64,000 bases of DNA from Brevibacterium sp. S111 (GCF_004745075.1 NZ_RHFH01000010.1:62001-126000), one strand, 5' to 3'; shown: positions 41,005-50,266, numbered from the stretch's first letter. The notes: generated from the sequence alone by a model not told the origin. Numbers and translations are program-made.

Positions 41005-41022
41005 GCGTCCCCGCGGGGACGC
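41005..41022. repeat. Dispersed palindrome, copy 6 (intergenic, after sufT)
   Basis: GCGTCCCCGCGGGGACGC, an 18-base perfect palindrome, ten bases from the terminator hairpin. Confidence 0.85.
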
Positions 41023-41051
41023 GTCCTTCGTCGACTCCGTCGACGGCGGCT

Positions 41052-41387
41052 TCAGATGTTGAAGCCGAGAGCGCGCATCTGTTCGCGACCGTCTTCGGTG
41101 ATCTTCTCCGGACCCCATGGCGGCATCCAGACCCAGTTGATCCGGTAGGCCGGCACGATGCCCTCGAGCGACTGTGCGGTCTGATCCTCGATGACGTCGG
41201 TCAGCGGGCAGGCCGCCGAGGTCAGAGTCATCTCGATCACGGCGGTGCCGTCGTCTTCGACCGAGAGTCCGTAGACGAGGCCGAGGTCGACGATGTTGAC
41301 ACCGAGCTCGGGATCGACGACATCCATCATCGCTTCGCGCACTTCGTCGACGCTGGCATTCTGCGGAGCGTCTATGACTTCAGGCAT
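41052..41387 (-). CDS. sufT: SufT-like Fe-S maturation factor (DUF59/MIP18 family)
   Basis: A 111-residue DUF59 protein: EAMMDVVDPELGVNIVDLGLVYG, TLTSAACPLTDVIEDQ with the conserved Cys, and WVWMPPWGPEKITEDGREQMRALG. In mycobacteria SufT ends the suf operon and helps mature Fe-S enzymes. It overlaps the sufU stop by eight bases. Confidence 0.93.
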   Translation of the reverse strand: MPEVIDAPQNASVDEVREAMMDVVDPELGVNIVDLGLVYGLSVEDDGTAVIEMTLTSAACPLTDVIEDQTAQSLEGIVPAYRINWVWMPPWGPEKITEDGREQMRALGFNI

Positions 41388-41859
41388 GGTGATTCTCCTC
41401 ACGAGCTGCTTGTGCTTGGTTGAGTGCGTCCTTGAACGCCATCCAGGCCAGGAGAGCGCATTTGATCCTGGCCGGGAACTTGGACACCCCCGTGAACGCC
41501 GCGGCGTCGCCGAGGATGGTCTCATCCGCTTCCATTGTCCCACGAGAATGCATGAGTTCGTGGAACGCCGATTCGATCTGCAGCATCTGATCGACCGAGG
41601 CGTCTGCGGCCAGTTCGGACAGCACCGAGGCCGATGCCATCGAGATCGAACAGCCGTCCCCGCTCCACCGCACGGCAATGCGACCGTCGTCGAGAAGCTC
41701 GATCTCGAGTTCGATCTCATCGCCGCAGGTCGGATTCACCTGGTGCGAACAGCCGTGGCGGCCGGTCGCCTCGTCGCGGAGCAGAGCGGTGTTGCCGGTC
41801 CGCGCCCGCGACTGGTCGAGGATGACCTGCTGGTAGAGCTGCTGCATCTGTGTGCTCAT
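41380..41859 (-). CDS. sufU: SufU zinc-dependent sulfur-transfer protein
   Basis: A 159-residue IscU-like protein that takes the persulfide sulfur from SufS. The zinc/acceptor set Cys45, Asp47, Cys70 and Cys134 matches the Bacillus SufU ligands in spacing (NPTCGD, SGDGCSIS, RIKCALL). An extra Gly/insert between the second and third ligands distinguishes SufU from IscU. It lies 16 bases after sufS. Confidence 0.94.
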   Translation of the reverse strand: MSTQMQQLYQQVILDQSRARTGNTALLRDEATGRHGCSHQVNPTCGDEIELEIELLDDGRIAVRWSGDGCSISMASASVLSELAADASVDQMLQIESAFHELMHSRGTMEADETILGDAAAFTGVSKFPARIKCALLAWMAFKDALNQAQAAREENHHA

Positions 41860-41875
41860 CGCGTCACTCCCCTTC

Positions 41876-43126
41876 TCACGCGACCCCGAAGAAGGGACGC
41901 ACCTCGGCCAGAGCGGTCAGGAACCGCCGGCAGTCCTCGGCTGTGTTGTACAGGTAGGTGCTCGCCCGCGTCGAGGCGGTGACCCCGAACCGGCGGTGCA
42001 GCGGTTGCGCGCAGTGGTGTCCCACACGCACGGCCACACCTTGGGAGTCGAGGTACTGTCCGACGTCATGGGCGTGGACGCCGTCGACGTCGAATGCCAC
42101 GGTCCCGATCCGTTCTGCGGCATCGCCGAGCACCCGGATTCCGGGGATCTCGGCGATTCCGTCAAGGAGGAGCCGGCCGAGTTCGCGCTCGTGGTCGAAG
42201 ACGTCCTGCAGCCCCACCTCGGCGAGATAGCCGACGGCGGTGGCGAAGGCCGCAACCTCGGCCACCGGCTGGGTGCCGGCCTCGAAGCGCTGCGGGGCGG
42301 GCATGAACTCCGAATCCTCCATGGCCACCGTGGTGATCATCGAACCGCCGGTGAGCACCGGCGGCAGCGCGTCGAGCAGTTCGGACTTCCCCCACAGCAC
42401 ACCGAGCCCCGTGGGACCGAGAGCCTTATGAGCGGAGAAAGCCGCGAAGTCGACGTCGAGGACGGTGAAGTCCACGGGCATGTGCGGCACGGACTGGCAG
42501 GCGTCGAGCACAACATAGGCACCGACGGCGCGGGCCCGAGCCACGAGCATCTCGACCGGGTTGATCGTGCCGAGGACGTTGGAGACATGCGTGAACGCCA
42601 GCACCTTCGTCGTCTCGTCGACGATCGACTCGAGCTCGGAGAGGTCGAGCTCACCGGAGTCGGTCACCGGCAGCCACCGCAGCTGCGCCCCGGTCGATGC
42701 CGCCAGCTGCTGCCACGGCACGAGGTTCGCGTGGTGCTCCATCTCGGTGATGACGATCGAATCCTCGGGGCCGAGGGCGAATCGCTGCGCGGCCTCTCCC
42801 CCAAAGCCGCGGCTGGCCCGGTCGATGCCCATGGCCACGATGTTGAGCGCTTCGGTGGCGTTCTTCGTCCAGCACACCTGTTCCGGTGTGCCGCCGACGA
42901 GGCCGGCGACGGCGATGCGTCCGTTCTCGAAGGCGTCCGTGGCCTCGACGGCCAGAGAGTGTGCGCCCCGGTGGACCGCGGCGTTGCGCTGTGCGTAGTA
43001 CTCGACGAAGGTGTCGATGACGCATTGCGGCTTCTGCGAGGTCGCCCCCGAGTCGAGATACGACAGCGGCGACTCCCCGACCCTCACATCGAGGATCGGG
43101 AAGTCGCCCCTCAGACGTGAGAACAT
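41876..43126 (-). CDS. sufS: Cysteine desulfurase SufS
   Basis: A PLP enzyme that releases sulfur from cysteine for Fe-S assembly. The 416 residues include YLDSGATSQKP, EHHANLVPWQ, DACQSVPH, the PLP-Lys motif SAHKALGPTG and the persulfide Cys in GHHCAQPLHRRF. Group II (SufS) identity follows from the RxGHHCAQP form. ATG 43126 overlaps the sufC stop by one base (TGATG). Confidence 0.96.
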   Translation of the reverse strand: MFSRLRGDFPILDVRVGESPLSYLDSGATSQKPQCVIDTFVEYYAQRNAAVHRGAHSLAVEATDAFENGRIAVAGLVGGTPEQVCWTKNATEALNIVAMGIDRASRGFGGEAAQRFALGPEDSIVITEMEHHANLVPWQQLAASTGAQLRWLPVTDSGELDLSELESIVDETTKVLAFTHVSNVLGTINPVEMLVARARAVGAYVVLDACQSVPHMPVDFTVLDVDFAAFSAHKALGPTGLGVLWGKSELLDALPPVLTGGSMITTVAMEDSEFMPAPQRFEAGTQPVAEVAAFATAVGYLAEVGLQDVFDHERELGRLLLDGIAEIPGIRVLGDAAERIGTVAFDVDGVHAHDVGQYLDSQGVAVRVGHHCAQPLHRRFGVTASTRASTYLYNTAEDCRRFLTALAEVRPFFGVA

Positions 43127-43884
43127 CAGACGCCGGCGGTGAAGAAGCGGTCGTAGCCTTCGTTTTCGAGGCGTTCGGCCAGTTCCGGCCCGCCTTCCTC
43201 GGCCACCTTGCCCTCGATGATCACGTGGACGTGATCGGGCGTGATGTAGTTGAGGATGCGGGTGTAGTGGGTGATGAGCAGAACGCCGACATCGGTGACG
43301 CCCTTGACGCGGTTGACGCCTTCGGACACGATGCGCAGCGCGTCGACGTCGAGGCCGGAGTCGGTCTCGTCGAGGACGGCGAACTTCGGCTTGAGCATCT
43401 CCATCTGGAGGATCTCGTGACGCTTCTTCTCGCCGCCGGAGAAGCCTTCGTTGACATTGCGCGAGGCGAATGCGGGATCCACGCGCAGGTTCTCCATGGC
43501 CTGCTTGAGGTCCTTCGTCCAGTTGCGCAGCTTCGGCGCTTCACCGTCGATGGCGGTCTTGGCCGAGCGGAGGAAGTTCGTCACGGTCACACCGGGAACC
43601 TCGACGGGGTACTGCATGGCCAGGAACAGACCGGCCTTGGCACGCTCGTCCACGGCCATGTCGAGCACGTCTTCACCGTCGAGGGTGACCGAACCGGAGG
43701 TCACTTCGTACTTTGGGTGGCCGGCCAGAGCGTAGGCCAGCGTCGACTTCCCGGAGCCGTTGGGGCCCATGATGGCGTGGGTCTCGTTCGAGTTGATGAC
43801 GAGGTTGATGCCATTGAGGATGGGCTTGAGCCCGGTCTCGGTGTTGACACCGACGTGGAGGTCTTCGATCTTGAGAGTGGACAT
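43126..43884 (-). CDS. sufC: Fe-S assembly ATPase SufC
   Basis: The ABC-type ATPase of the SufBCD scaffold. Its 252 residues show GPNGSGKST, the SufC-specific GFSGGEKKRHEILQM and LDETDSGLDVDAL. AAAGGA lies five bases before ATG 43884. It sits between the Rieske gene and sufS in the operon. Confidence 0.97.
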   Translation of the reverse strand: MSTLKIEDLHVGVNTETGLKPILNGINLVINSNETHAIMGPNGSGKSTLAYALAGHPKYEVTSGSVTLDGEDVLDMAVDERAKAGLFLAMQYPVEVPGVTVTNFLRSAKTAIDGEAPKLRNWTKDLKQAMENLRVDPAFASRNVNEGFSGGEKKRHEILQMEMLKPKFAVLDETDSGLDVDALRIVSEGVNRVKGVTDVGVLLITHYTRILNYITPDHVHVIIEGKVAEEGGPELAERLENEGYDRFFTAGV

Positions 43885-43908
43885 AATGATCCTTTGTCTA
43901 GGTCGTGG

Positions 43909-44226
43909 TCAGTTGAGAATGGTGTTCGTGTCGACGAGGATGCGCCCGGCGATCTCCTTGCAGTCATAGACTGCGACGGGTTCGAAAGCCGGCGGATTCA
44001 CCGGCTGACCCGTGTTGAGATCGAACTGGGATCCGTGCAGCCAGCACTCGATCGTGCAGTCCTCGACATCGCCCTCGGCCAGCGAGACCTCACCATGGGT
44101 GCACAGGTCGTCGATGGCGTGGATGGTGCCGTCGGAATCACGAGCGATGCAGACTTCGAACTCGCCGATCTCGATGCGCATGGTTTCGCCCGGCCCCACC
44201 TCGGCGGTGGAGGCCACGTCGATCAT
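43909..44226 (-). CDS. Rieske-type [2Fe-2S] ferredoxin in the suf operon
   Basis: A 105-residue Rieske domain: Cys42-x-His44 in LCTHGEVSLAEG and Cys61-x2-His64 in ECWLHGSQFDL bind the cluster. It resembles the ferredoxin subunit of ring-hydroxylating oxygenases, yet no oxygenase is near. Its place between sufD and sufC is common in Micrococcales and suggests an electron supply to cluster assembly (inference). ATG 44226 is preferred; GTG 44232, which overlaps the sufD stop, is possible. Confidence 0.9.
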   Translation of the reverse strand: MIDVASTAEVGPGETMRIEIGEFEVCIARDSDGTIHAIDDLCTHGEVSLAEGDVEDCTIECWLHGSQFDLNTGQPVNPPAFEPVAVYDCKEIAGRILVDTNTILN

Positions 44227-44228
44227 GG

Positions 44229-45404
44229 TCACAGAACGCTCCGGGACAGTTCTTCCTCGATGCGCTCGTTGAGCACATCCTCGATCTCGGGCACCTGGAT
44301 CTTCTGGATGACTTCGTTGAAGAATCCGCGGACGACGAGTCGGCGGGCGACTTCCTCGGGGATGCCGCGGGACATGAGGTAGAACAGGTGCTCCTCATCG
44401 AAGCGTCCCGTCGACGAAGCGTGACCGGCACCGGCGATGTCACCGGTCTCGATCTCGAGGTTCGGCACGGAGTCGGCGCGGGCCCCATCGGAGAGGATGA
44501 GGTTCCGGTTGAGCTCGTAGGTGTCGATGTCGAGCGCCTCGGGGCGGATGAGCACATCGCCGATCCAGACGCTGCGTGCGTCCTTGCCCTGCAGGGCACC
44601 CTTGTAGTGGACGTTCGACGTCGCCTTCGGCGAGTTGTGGTCGATGTAGGTGCGGTGCTCGAGGTGCTGGCCGGCATCGGCGAAGTAGAGACCGAGCAGT
44701 TCGGCCTCTCCGCCGGGAGCCGAGTAGCGCACATTCGTGTTCAGACGCACGATATCGCCGCCGAGGGTGACGTGGATGTGCTTGAACTTCGCGTCCTTGC
44801 CCACGATCGCATCGTGCTGACCCATGTGCTGGGATCCGTCGTCCCACAGCTGCAGGGACACGAAGGTGACGTCTGCGCCGTCGCCGATCACGAGGGAGAC
44901 GAGCTCCGAGTAGCGACTCAGGCCCTCGTGTTCGACGACGATGGTCGCCTTCGCGTTCGCGCCGATCGAGACGACGGTGTGCCCATGGGTGAGCTGGTCG
45001 CCCTGACCGTCGGCGTGGATGATCGCGGCGCCGTCGAGCTCCGTGTCCGCCGGCACCGAGTAGTGGGTGACGACGGGGGCGTGCTTGGCGGCGACGACGG
45101 AGGGGCGGTCCTCGGGTTCGAGGATGCCGAGCTCCTGGGCGGCCTCGAGCGAGATCTCCTCGACCGACAGGCCGGTCGGCAGATCCGCGTCGATGCGCAG
45201 ACGCGCATCCGTGGCTTCATCGGTGAAGAAGTCGCTGAGCTTGCGCACCGGGGAGAAGCGCCATTCCTCTTCCCGCCCGGTCGGGACCGGGAAGTCGGCT
45301 GGGCTGAAGCTGCGGGTGCGATCGTCGCGCTTCGAGTCGGGGACGTGGACGTCGCCGCCGTGCGAATGCTCCGAGACTCCGAGTGGGTTGGTGGTATCTG
45401 TCAC
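44229..45404 (-). CDS. sufD: Fe-S assembly scaffold protein SufD
   Basis: A 391-residue beta-helix protein, partner of SufB and SufC. The characteristic GREEEWRFSPV N-terminus, the LYFADAGQHLEHRTYIDHNSPKATSNVHYKGAL core and the C-terminal [27 protein letters not shown] are clear. AAGGAG lies seven bases before GTG 45404. It is 43 bases downstream of sufB. Confidence 0.96.
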   Translation of the reverse strand: MTDTTNPLGVSEHSHGGDVHVPDSKRDDRTRSFSPADFPVPTGREEEWRFSPVRKLSDFFTDEATDARLRIDADLPTGLSVEEISLEAAQELGILEPEDRPSVVAAKHAPVVTHYSVPADTELDGAAIIHADGQGDQLTHGHTVVSIGANAKATIVVEHEGLSRYSELVSLVIGDGADVTFVSLQLWDDGSQHMGQHDAIVGKDAKFKHIHVTLGGDIVRLNTNVRYSAPGGEAELLGLYFADAGQHLEHRTYIDHNSPKATSNVHYKGALQGKDARSVWIGDVLIRPEALDIDTYELNRNLILSDGARADSVPNLEIETGDIAGAGHASSTGRFDEEHLFYLMSRGIPEEVARRLVVRGFFNEVIQKIQVPEIEDVLNERIEEELSRSVL

Positions 45405-45447
45405 GTGAAAACTCCTTGTCAGGCAGGTCGGTGGTGGAAGCTGAAGG

Positions 45448-46878
45448 TCAGCCCACTGCACCTTCCATCTGCAGTTCGATGAGGCGGTTGAGCTCGAGGG
45501 CATACTCCATCGGCAGCTCACGTGCGATCGGCTCGACGAAGCCGCGCACGATCATCGCCATCGCTTCGGTCTCCTCCATGCCGCGGGACATGAGGTAGAA
45601 GAGCTGATCCTCACTGACCTTCGACACGGTCGCCTCGTGGCCGAGGGTGACGTCGTCTTCACGGATGTCGATGTAGGGGTACGTGTCCGAACGCGAGATG
45701 TTGTCGACGAGCAGGGCATCGCAGAGGACGTTGTTCGACGAACCTTCGGCGCCCGGGTGCACGTGGACGAGTCCGCGGTAGCCGGCACGTCCGCCGCTGC
45801 GGGCCACGGACTTCGACACGATCGACGAGTGCGTGTTCGGCGCGGCGTGGACCATCTTGGCACCGGTGTCCTGGTGCTGTCCCTCGCCCGCGAAGGCCAC
45901 GGCCAGGGTCTCACCGCGAGCATGCTCGCCGGTCATCCACACACCGGGGTACTTCATGGTCACCTTCGAGCCGATATTGCCATCGACCCATTCCATCTGG
46001 GAGCCCTCTTCGGCGATCGCGCGCTGAGTGACGAGGTTGTAGACGTTGGTCGACCAGTTCTGGATCGTCGTGTAGCGGACGTGGGCGTCCTTCTTCACGA
46101 TGATCTCGACGACAGCCGAGTGCAGGGAGTCCGTGTTGTAGATCGGGGCGGTGCAGCCCTCGACGTAGTGGACGTAGGAGCCCTCGTCGGCGATGATGAG
46201 CGTGCGCTCGAACTGGCCCATGTTCTCCGTGTTGATGCGGAAGTAGGCCTGCAGCGGGATCTCGACGTGGACGCCCTTGGGGACGTAGATGAAGGACCCG
46301 CCCGACCACACGGCGGTGTTCAGCGCGGCGAACTTGTTGTCGCCGGCCGGGATCACCGAACCGAAGTACTCTTCGAACAGTTCGGGGTGCTCACGCAGAC
46401 CGGTGTCGGTGTCGAGGAAGATCACGCCCTGAGCTTCGAGCTCCTCGTTGATCTTGTGGTAGACGACCTCGGACTCGTACTGAGCGGCGACACCGGCGAC
46501 GAGACGCTGCTTCTCCGCCTCGGGGATGCCCAGACGGTCGTAGGTGTTGCGGATGTCCTCGGGCAGGTCTTCCCAGGTCTGGGCCTGTCCCTCGGTCGAA
46601 CGCACGAAGTACTTGATGTCGTCGAACGGCAGCGTCGACAGATCCGCACCCCAGTGGGGCAGCGGCTTCTTGTCGTAGAGGCGCAGAGCCTTGAGCCGAC
46701 GCTTGAGCATCCACTCCGGTTCGTCCTTGAGCTTCGAGATGTTGCGGACGACGTCTTCGGAGAGCCCGCGCTCGGCGGTCAGTCCCTTATCGTCTTCGTC
46801 ACGCCAACCGTATGCGTACTGCCCGAGGTCTTTGAGCTCGGGATTCGCATCGATGATCCGATTGCCTGTGTCAGTCAT
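45448..46878 (-). CDS. sufB: Fe-S assembly scaffold protein SufB
   Basis: The 476-residue main scaffold. Typical segments include [20 protein letters not shown], the [18 protein letters not shown] core, [13 protein letters not shown] with a candidate cluster Cys, and [20 protein letters not shown]. No intein interrupts it, unlike the M. tuberculosis gene. AAGGAGG lies six bases before ATG 46878, which overlaps the sufR stop by four. Confidence 0.97.
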   Translation of the reverse strand: MTDTGNRIIDANPELKDLGQYAYGWRDEDDKGLTAERGLSEDVVRNISKLKDEPEWMLKRRLKALRLYDKKPLPHWGADLSTLPFDDIKYFVRSTEGQAQTWEDLPEDIRNTYDRLGIPEAEKQRLVAGVAAQYESEVVYHKINEELEAQGVIFLDTDTGLREHPELFEEYFGSVIPAGDNKFAALNTAVWSGGSFIYVPKGVHVEIPLQAYFRINTENMGQFERTLIIADEGSYVHYVEGCTAPIYNTDSLHSAVVEIIVKKDAHVRYTTIQNWSTNVYNLVTQRAIAEEGSQMEWVDGNIGSKVTMKYPGVWMTGEHARGETLAVAFAGEGQHQDTGAKMVHAAPNTHSSIVSKSVARSGGRAGYRGLVHVHPGAEGSSNNVLCDALLVDNISRSDTYPYIDIREDDVTLGHEATVSKVSEDQLFYLMSRGMEETEAMAMIVRGFVEPIARELPMEYALELNRLIELQMEGAVG

Positions 46879-47594
46879 CGTGAACCTCCTTGAGGTCGAT
46901 CATTGCTGTGGATGAGTGGTCTGGTCAGTTCCGAGGTCGGAATGTGGGTGGTGCACACGTGGTCGCCCTGAGCCAGCGAGGACAGCCGTCTGACGTCCAC
47001 GCCGAGGTAGTCGGAGAACATCGCGAGCTCTGCTTCGCAGACTTCGGGGAACTCCGCGGCCACGGCCTGGATCGGGCAGTGCCCCTGGCACAGCTGCATC
47101 GCCTCGAGGGGGGTTCCGGCCGCAACCGGTGTCGCCGAGGCGGCGTACCCCTCCCGTGTCAGCGCAGCCGCCAACGCCCTGGAGCGTGAAGCCACCGTGG
47201 TCCCGCCGCGTTTGTCGAGTTCGGCACCGAGACGGTCCCGCAGCCGAGCCACGAGGTCTTCGGTGAAGTCCTCGACGGCCGACTTCCCGTGCCGGTCCTC
47301 CATGAACCGCAGGATGTTGACGGCCAACTCGTCATAGGAATGACTGACCGAGTCGTGCCCGGCCGTCGTGACCACGTAGTGTCGTGCCGGTCGTCCCCTG
47401 CCTGCCTGTTTGCCGGCGAGCTCGCGGACCTCGATGAGGCCCTCGCTCTCGAGCGCATCCAGGTGGCGACGGATCGCCGCCGGGGTCAGTTCCAGAGCTT
47501 TGGCCAAAGATGAAGCGGTGATCGGCCCTTCGTCGAGCACCGACTGGAAGACCTTCTGCCGGGTTCGGCGATCCTCCGTGTCGTTTGCAGCCAT
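46875..47594 (-). CDS. sufR: Fe-S-sensing repressor SufR
   Basis: A 239-residue DeoR/ArsR-type regulator. A winged helix lies at about 20-75 ([32 protein letters not shown]). Four cysteines at 169, 173, 186 and 214 have exactly the spacing of the cluster ligands in M. tuberculosis SufR. Holo-SufR represses the suf operon; cluster loss relieves it. It is the first gene of the operon, with AAGGAGG just before ATG 47594, and its operator lies directly upstream. Confidence 0.95.
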   Translation of the reverse strand: MAANDTEDRRTRQKVFQSVLDEGPITASSLAKALELTPAAIRRHLDALESEGLIEVRELAGKQAGRGRPARHYVVTTAGHDSVSHSYDELAVNILRFMEDRHGKSAVEDFTEDLVARLRDRLGAELDKRGGTTVASRSRALAAALTREGYAASATPVAAGTPLEAMQLCQGHCPIQAVAAEFPEVCEAELAMFSDYLGVDVRRLSSLAQGDHVCTTHIPTSELTRPLIHSNDRPQGGSR

Positions 47595-47615
47595 AATCCA
47601 CCTCCTTGACTAACA

Positions 47616-47629
47616 CAACAATATTGTTG
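47616..47629. promoter_or_regulatory. SufR operator CAAC-N6-GTTG
   Basis: CAACAATATTGTTG is a perfect palindrome, and flanking AC/GT extends it to 20 bases with one mismatch. It equals the CAAC-N6-GTTG SufR motif known from cyanobacteria. On the minus strand TATTGT inside it could be the -10, with TTTACG 18 bases upstream as -35, so binding would block the promoter. Confidence 0.85.
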
Positions 47630-47697
47630 CGTAATTTGTTTCGTAAAACTAGGTGAACCTAACCACCAGCCATTTCGACACCACTTTCGACACGTCG

Positions 47698-47703
47698 TAG
47701 AAT
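47698..47703 (+). promoter_or_regulatory. Leaderless -10 element TAGAAT for the ABC exporter operon
   Basis: TAGAAT, GGTCTG, GTG 47710; TTCGAC 18 bases upstream may be the -35. It lies 70 bases from the SufR operator and could be affected by it. Confidence 0.6.
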
Positions 47704-47709
47704 GGTCTG

Positions 47710-48627
47710 GTGTCATCTTCGGCCCTGACCATTCGCGGTCTCCACTACTCCTACGGCGCGCACCGCGTCGTCGACGGCATCGACCTCACAGCAGAGACCG
47801 GGGCCGTCCTCGGAGTCCTCGGACCCAATGGCGCTGGCAAGTCGACGACCATCTCCCTGGCGGTGGGCACCCGACGCCCCGACGCCGGCACCGTCGAGAT
47901 CTTCGGCCATGACCCGGTCCGCGACCACCTCACGACTTCTCAGCTGGCCGGTGTGATGCTCCAGGACGGCGGGTTGCCGATGAGTTCGAAACCGCTGCAG
48001 GTTCTTCGCCACCTCGCTTCTCTCTATGAGAACCCGCTGCCGGTGCAGGAACTGGCCGACCCCCTGGGTCTCAACGACTTCGCCGGGCGCACCATGCGCC
48101 GCCTCTCGGGCGGACAGAAGCAGCGAGTGGCCCTGGCCGCCGCCCTCATCGGCCGCCCGCAGCTGGTCTTCCTCGACGAACCCTGCGCGGGCCTCGATCC
48201 GCAGGCGCGGGAAGTCGTCCACACCTTCATCCGCGAGCTCGCCGACCGCGGCGTCGCGGTCGTCCTCACCACGCACGACCTCGTCGAGGCGGAGGAGCTC
48301 TCCGACGAAGTCGTCGTCATCGACCGCGGTCGCATCATCGCCCAAGGTGCCCCGGAGGAGCTGCGCAATGCCTCCGCCGCTGCCCGGTCGCTCACCATCG
48401 ATCTCGACTCGCCCGTCTCGGACCGACTCATCGACCGGATCGCCGCCATCGCCCCCGCCTCGGCGCAGGGCTCGACCATCACCGTCGAGGGCGCGCCGGA
48501 TTCGGCACGGATCGCAGCCGTCTGCACCGCCGTGGCCGAGGCGGATGTGCAGATCATCGACATCGGCATGCACTCTCAGTCGCTGGCCGATGTCTTCTTC
48601 GAGCTCACGGGGAGGCCGCTGCGATGA
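47710..48627 (+). CDS. ABC exporter ATP-binding protein
   Basis: A 305-residue DrrA/CcmA-like ATPase: GPNGAGKST, RLSGGQKQRVALA, LVFLDEPCAGLDPQAR, TTHDLVEAEEL, then a C-terminal domain as in daunorubicin-type exporters. It is divergent from sufR and coupled to a permease. The same pair stands beside sufR in mycobacteria (Rv1458c-Rv1457c). The exported substrate is unknown. Confidence 0.92.
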   Translation: MSSSALTIRGLHYSYGAHRVVDGIDLTAETGAVLGVLGPNGAGKSTTISLAVGTRRPDAGTVEIFGHDPVRDHLTTSQLAGVMLQDGGLPMSSKPLQVLRHLASLYENPLPVQELADPLGLNDFAGRTMRRLSGGQKQRVALAAALIGRPQLVFLDEPCAGLDPQAREVVHTFIRELADRGVAVVLTTHDLVEAEELSDEVVVIDRGRIIAQGAPEELRNASAAARSLTIDLDSPVSDRLIDRIAAIAPASAQGSTITVEGAPDSARIAAVCTAVAEADVQIIDIGMHSQSLADVFFELTGRPLR

Positions 48628-49355
48628 GGATGAAGCGCATCGTGTCGCAGACGAAGTTCGAGACCGTGTCCGTGCTGCGCAACGGCGAACAGCTGCTGCT
48701 GTCGCTGGTGTTCCCGCTCGGGCTGCTCATCTTCCTCTCCCAGACTCCCCTGCTGCGAGGCATCGGCATCATCGAGCCCACAGCCGATCCGCTGACGATC
48801 GCCCTGCCCGGTGCTCTGGGGCTGAGTCTGGCCTCGAGCGCCTTCACCGGACAGTCGATCGCGACCGCTTTCGACCGCCGATACGGAGTGCTCAGGCAGC
48901 TGGCCACGACCCCGCTGGGCACGAACGGGCTCGTCCTCGGCAAGCTCGGGGCAGTAATCGCCGTCGTGCTCATCCAATACGCGCTCGTCTTCGCCGTGGC
49001 ATGCGCCCTCGGTTTCCGCGGGCCCGTCGACGTCTTCGCGCTCATCCTGGCCACGCTCTTCGGCACTGCAGCACTGCTCTCGCTCGGTCTGCTCATGGCC
49101 GGGACACTGCGGGCCGAGGCGACTCTGGCGGCGACGAACCTCATCTGGGTTCTCATGGCCGGCGTCGGTGGCCTCATCGTCGCGCATCCGGGAGAATGGG
49201 GCACGGTCGTGGGCTATCTGCCCTCCGGTGCACTCGGCGACGCCATGCGCGCGGCCATCGGCGACGGCGGCATCGACATCAAAGCAATCATCGTGCTCCT
49301 CGCTTGGGGGCTGGTGGGAACTCTTGCGGCACGCAGGTGGTTCCGATTCGAATGA
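48624..49355 (+). CDS. ABC-2 type exporter permease
   Basis: A 243-residue membrane protein with six predicted segments (e.g. LLLSLVFPLGLLIFL, AVIAVVLIQYALVFAVAC, LLSLGLLMAGTL). The FDRRYGVLRQLATTPL motif is typical of ABC-2 permeases. It overlaps the ATPase gene (ATGA) and the ctaA start (ATGA), so the three genes are one translated unit. Confidence 0.9.
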   Translation: MRMKRIVSQTKFETVSVLRNGEQLLLSLVFPLGLLIFLSQTPLLRGIGIIEPTADPLTIALPGALGLSLASSAFTGQSIATAFDRRYGVLRQLATTPLGTNGLVLGKLGAVIAVVLIQYALVFAVACALGFRGPVDVFALILATLFGTAALLSLGLLMAGTLRAEATLAATNLIWVLMAGVGGLIVAHPGEWGTVVGYLPSGALGDAMRAAIGDGGIDIKAIIVLLAWGLVGTLAARRWFRFE

Positions 49356-50266
49356 GGAGTGAAGTGGTCACGAAGAAGATCCGCATCGCCGCTTGGGCCA
49401 TGCTCATCGCCCAGGGCGGAATCATACTGAGCGGCGGCATCGTCCGCCTCACCGGTTCGGGGCTCGGCTGCTCGGACTGGCCGAAGTGCACCCCCGATTC
49501 GCTCGTGGCCACCAGCGAAATGGGCATTCACAGCTACATCGAATTCGGCAACCGACTCATCGCGGTTGCGCTGGCGATCCTCGGTGTGTGCATCGCGCTC
49601 CTGCTGTGGAAGCACCGCAAGAAGCGTCCCGATCTCTTCTGGCTCAACATCGGTCTGCTCGCCATCGTGCCGGTCCAGGCCGTCGTCGGCGGCATCACCG
49701 TGTGGACGAAGCTCAATCCCTGGGTGGTGGCCGGCCACTTCGTTCCCTCGGCGATCGCCGTCGGCGTCGCCGCGTACTTCGTCCGTCGCACCTACGACAC
49801 CGGCGTGCGTCTGCCGACGCGGGCCGCTTCTCCCCTGCCGACGCTGAGCTGGATCATGCTCGGTCTCACCGCGATCATCGTCGTCTTCGGAGTGCTCACC
49901 ACCGGCGCCGGACCGCACTCCGGATCGACGATGTCCACCCGCAACGGACTCGACAACATCTGGGTCACCCGGGCCCACGCGTTCCCCGTCTGGCTGCTCG
50001 TCATCACCACCGTCGTCGGGCTCGTCCTGGCGAAGCGGAAGGCTGAGACCGCAATGATCGCCCCGCTGAGCGTGCTCCTCATCGTCGAGCTCGCCCAGGG
50101 AGTCATCGGCTACGTGCAGTACTTCCTCGGCGTCCCCGAGCTGCTTGTGGCCCTGCACATGCTCGGACTCTCGGCGACGATTGCGGCGAGCGTCGCTGTC
50201 GTGGACAGCGCCCACCCGAGAAGCACCGAGGCCACCACCGACCGTTCCCTGTCTGCGATCCCCTGA
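49352..50266 (+). CDS. ctaA: Heme A synthase
   Basis: It oxidises the C8 methyl of heme O to the formyl of heme A in the membrane, for cytochrome aa3. The 304-residue, eight-segment protein has the outer-loop Cys pair Cys40/Cys46 in LGCSDWPKCTP and heme His residues in the GIHSYIEFGNRL, VAGHF, THAHAF-like RAHAFPVW and LHMLGL segments. ATG 49352 overlaps the permease stop; GTG 49364 with GAGGAG four bases before it is an alternative start. ctaB lies convergent downstream. Confidence 0.93.
   Translation: MRSEVVTKKIRIAAWAMLIAQGGIILSGGIVRLTGSGLGCSDWPKCTPDSLVATSEMGIHSYIEFGNRLIAVALAILGVCIALLLWKHRKKRPDLFWLNIGLLAIVPVQAVVGGITVWTKLNPWVVAGHFVPSAIAVGVAAYFVRRTYDTGVRLPTRAASPLPTLSWIMLGLTAIIVVFGVLTTGAGPHSGSTMSTRNGLDNIWVTRAHAFPVWLLVITTVVGLVLAKRKAETAMIAPLSVLLIVELAQGVIGYVQYFLGVPELLVALHMLGLSATIAASVAVVDSAHPRSTEATTDRSLSAIP

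Noticed and set aside
40948..41022. Transposon end or attachment site from the hairpin plus palindrome after sufT
   Set aside because: No integrase, transposase, tRNA or target duplication is near; the hairpin is best explained as the suf terminator.
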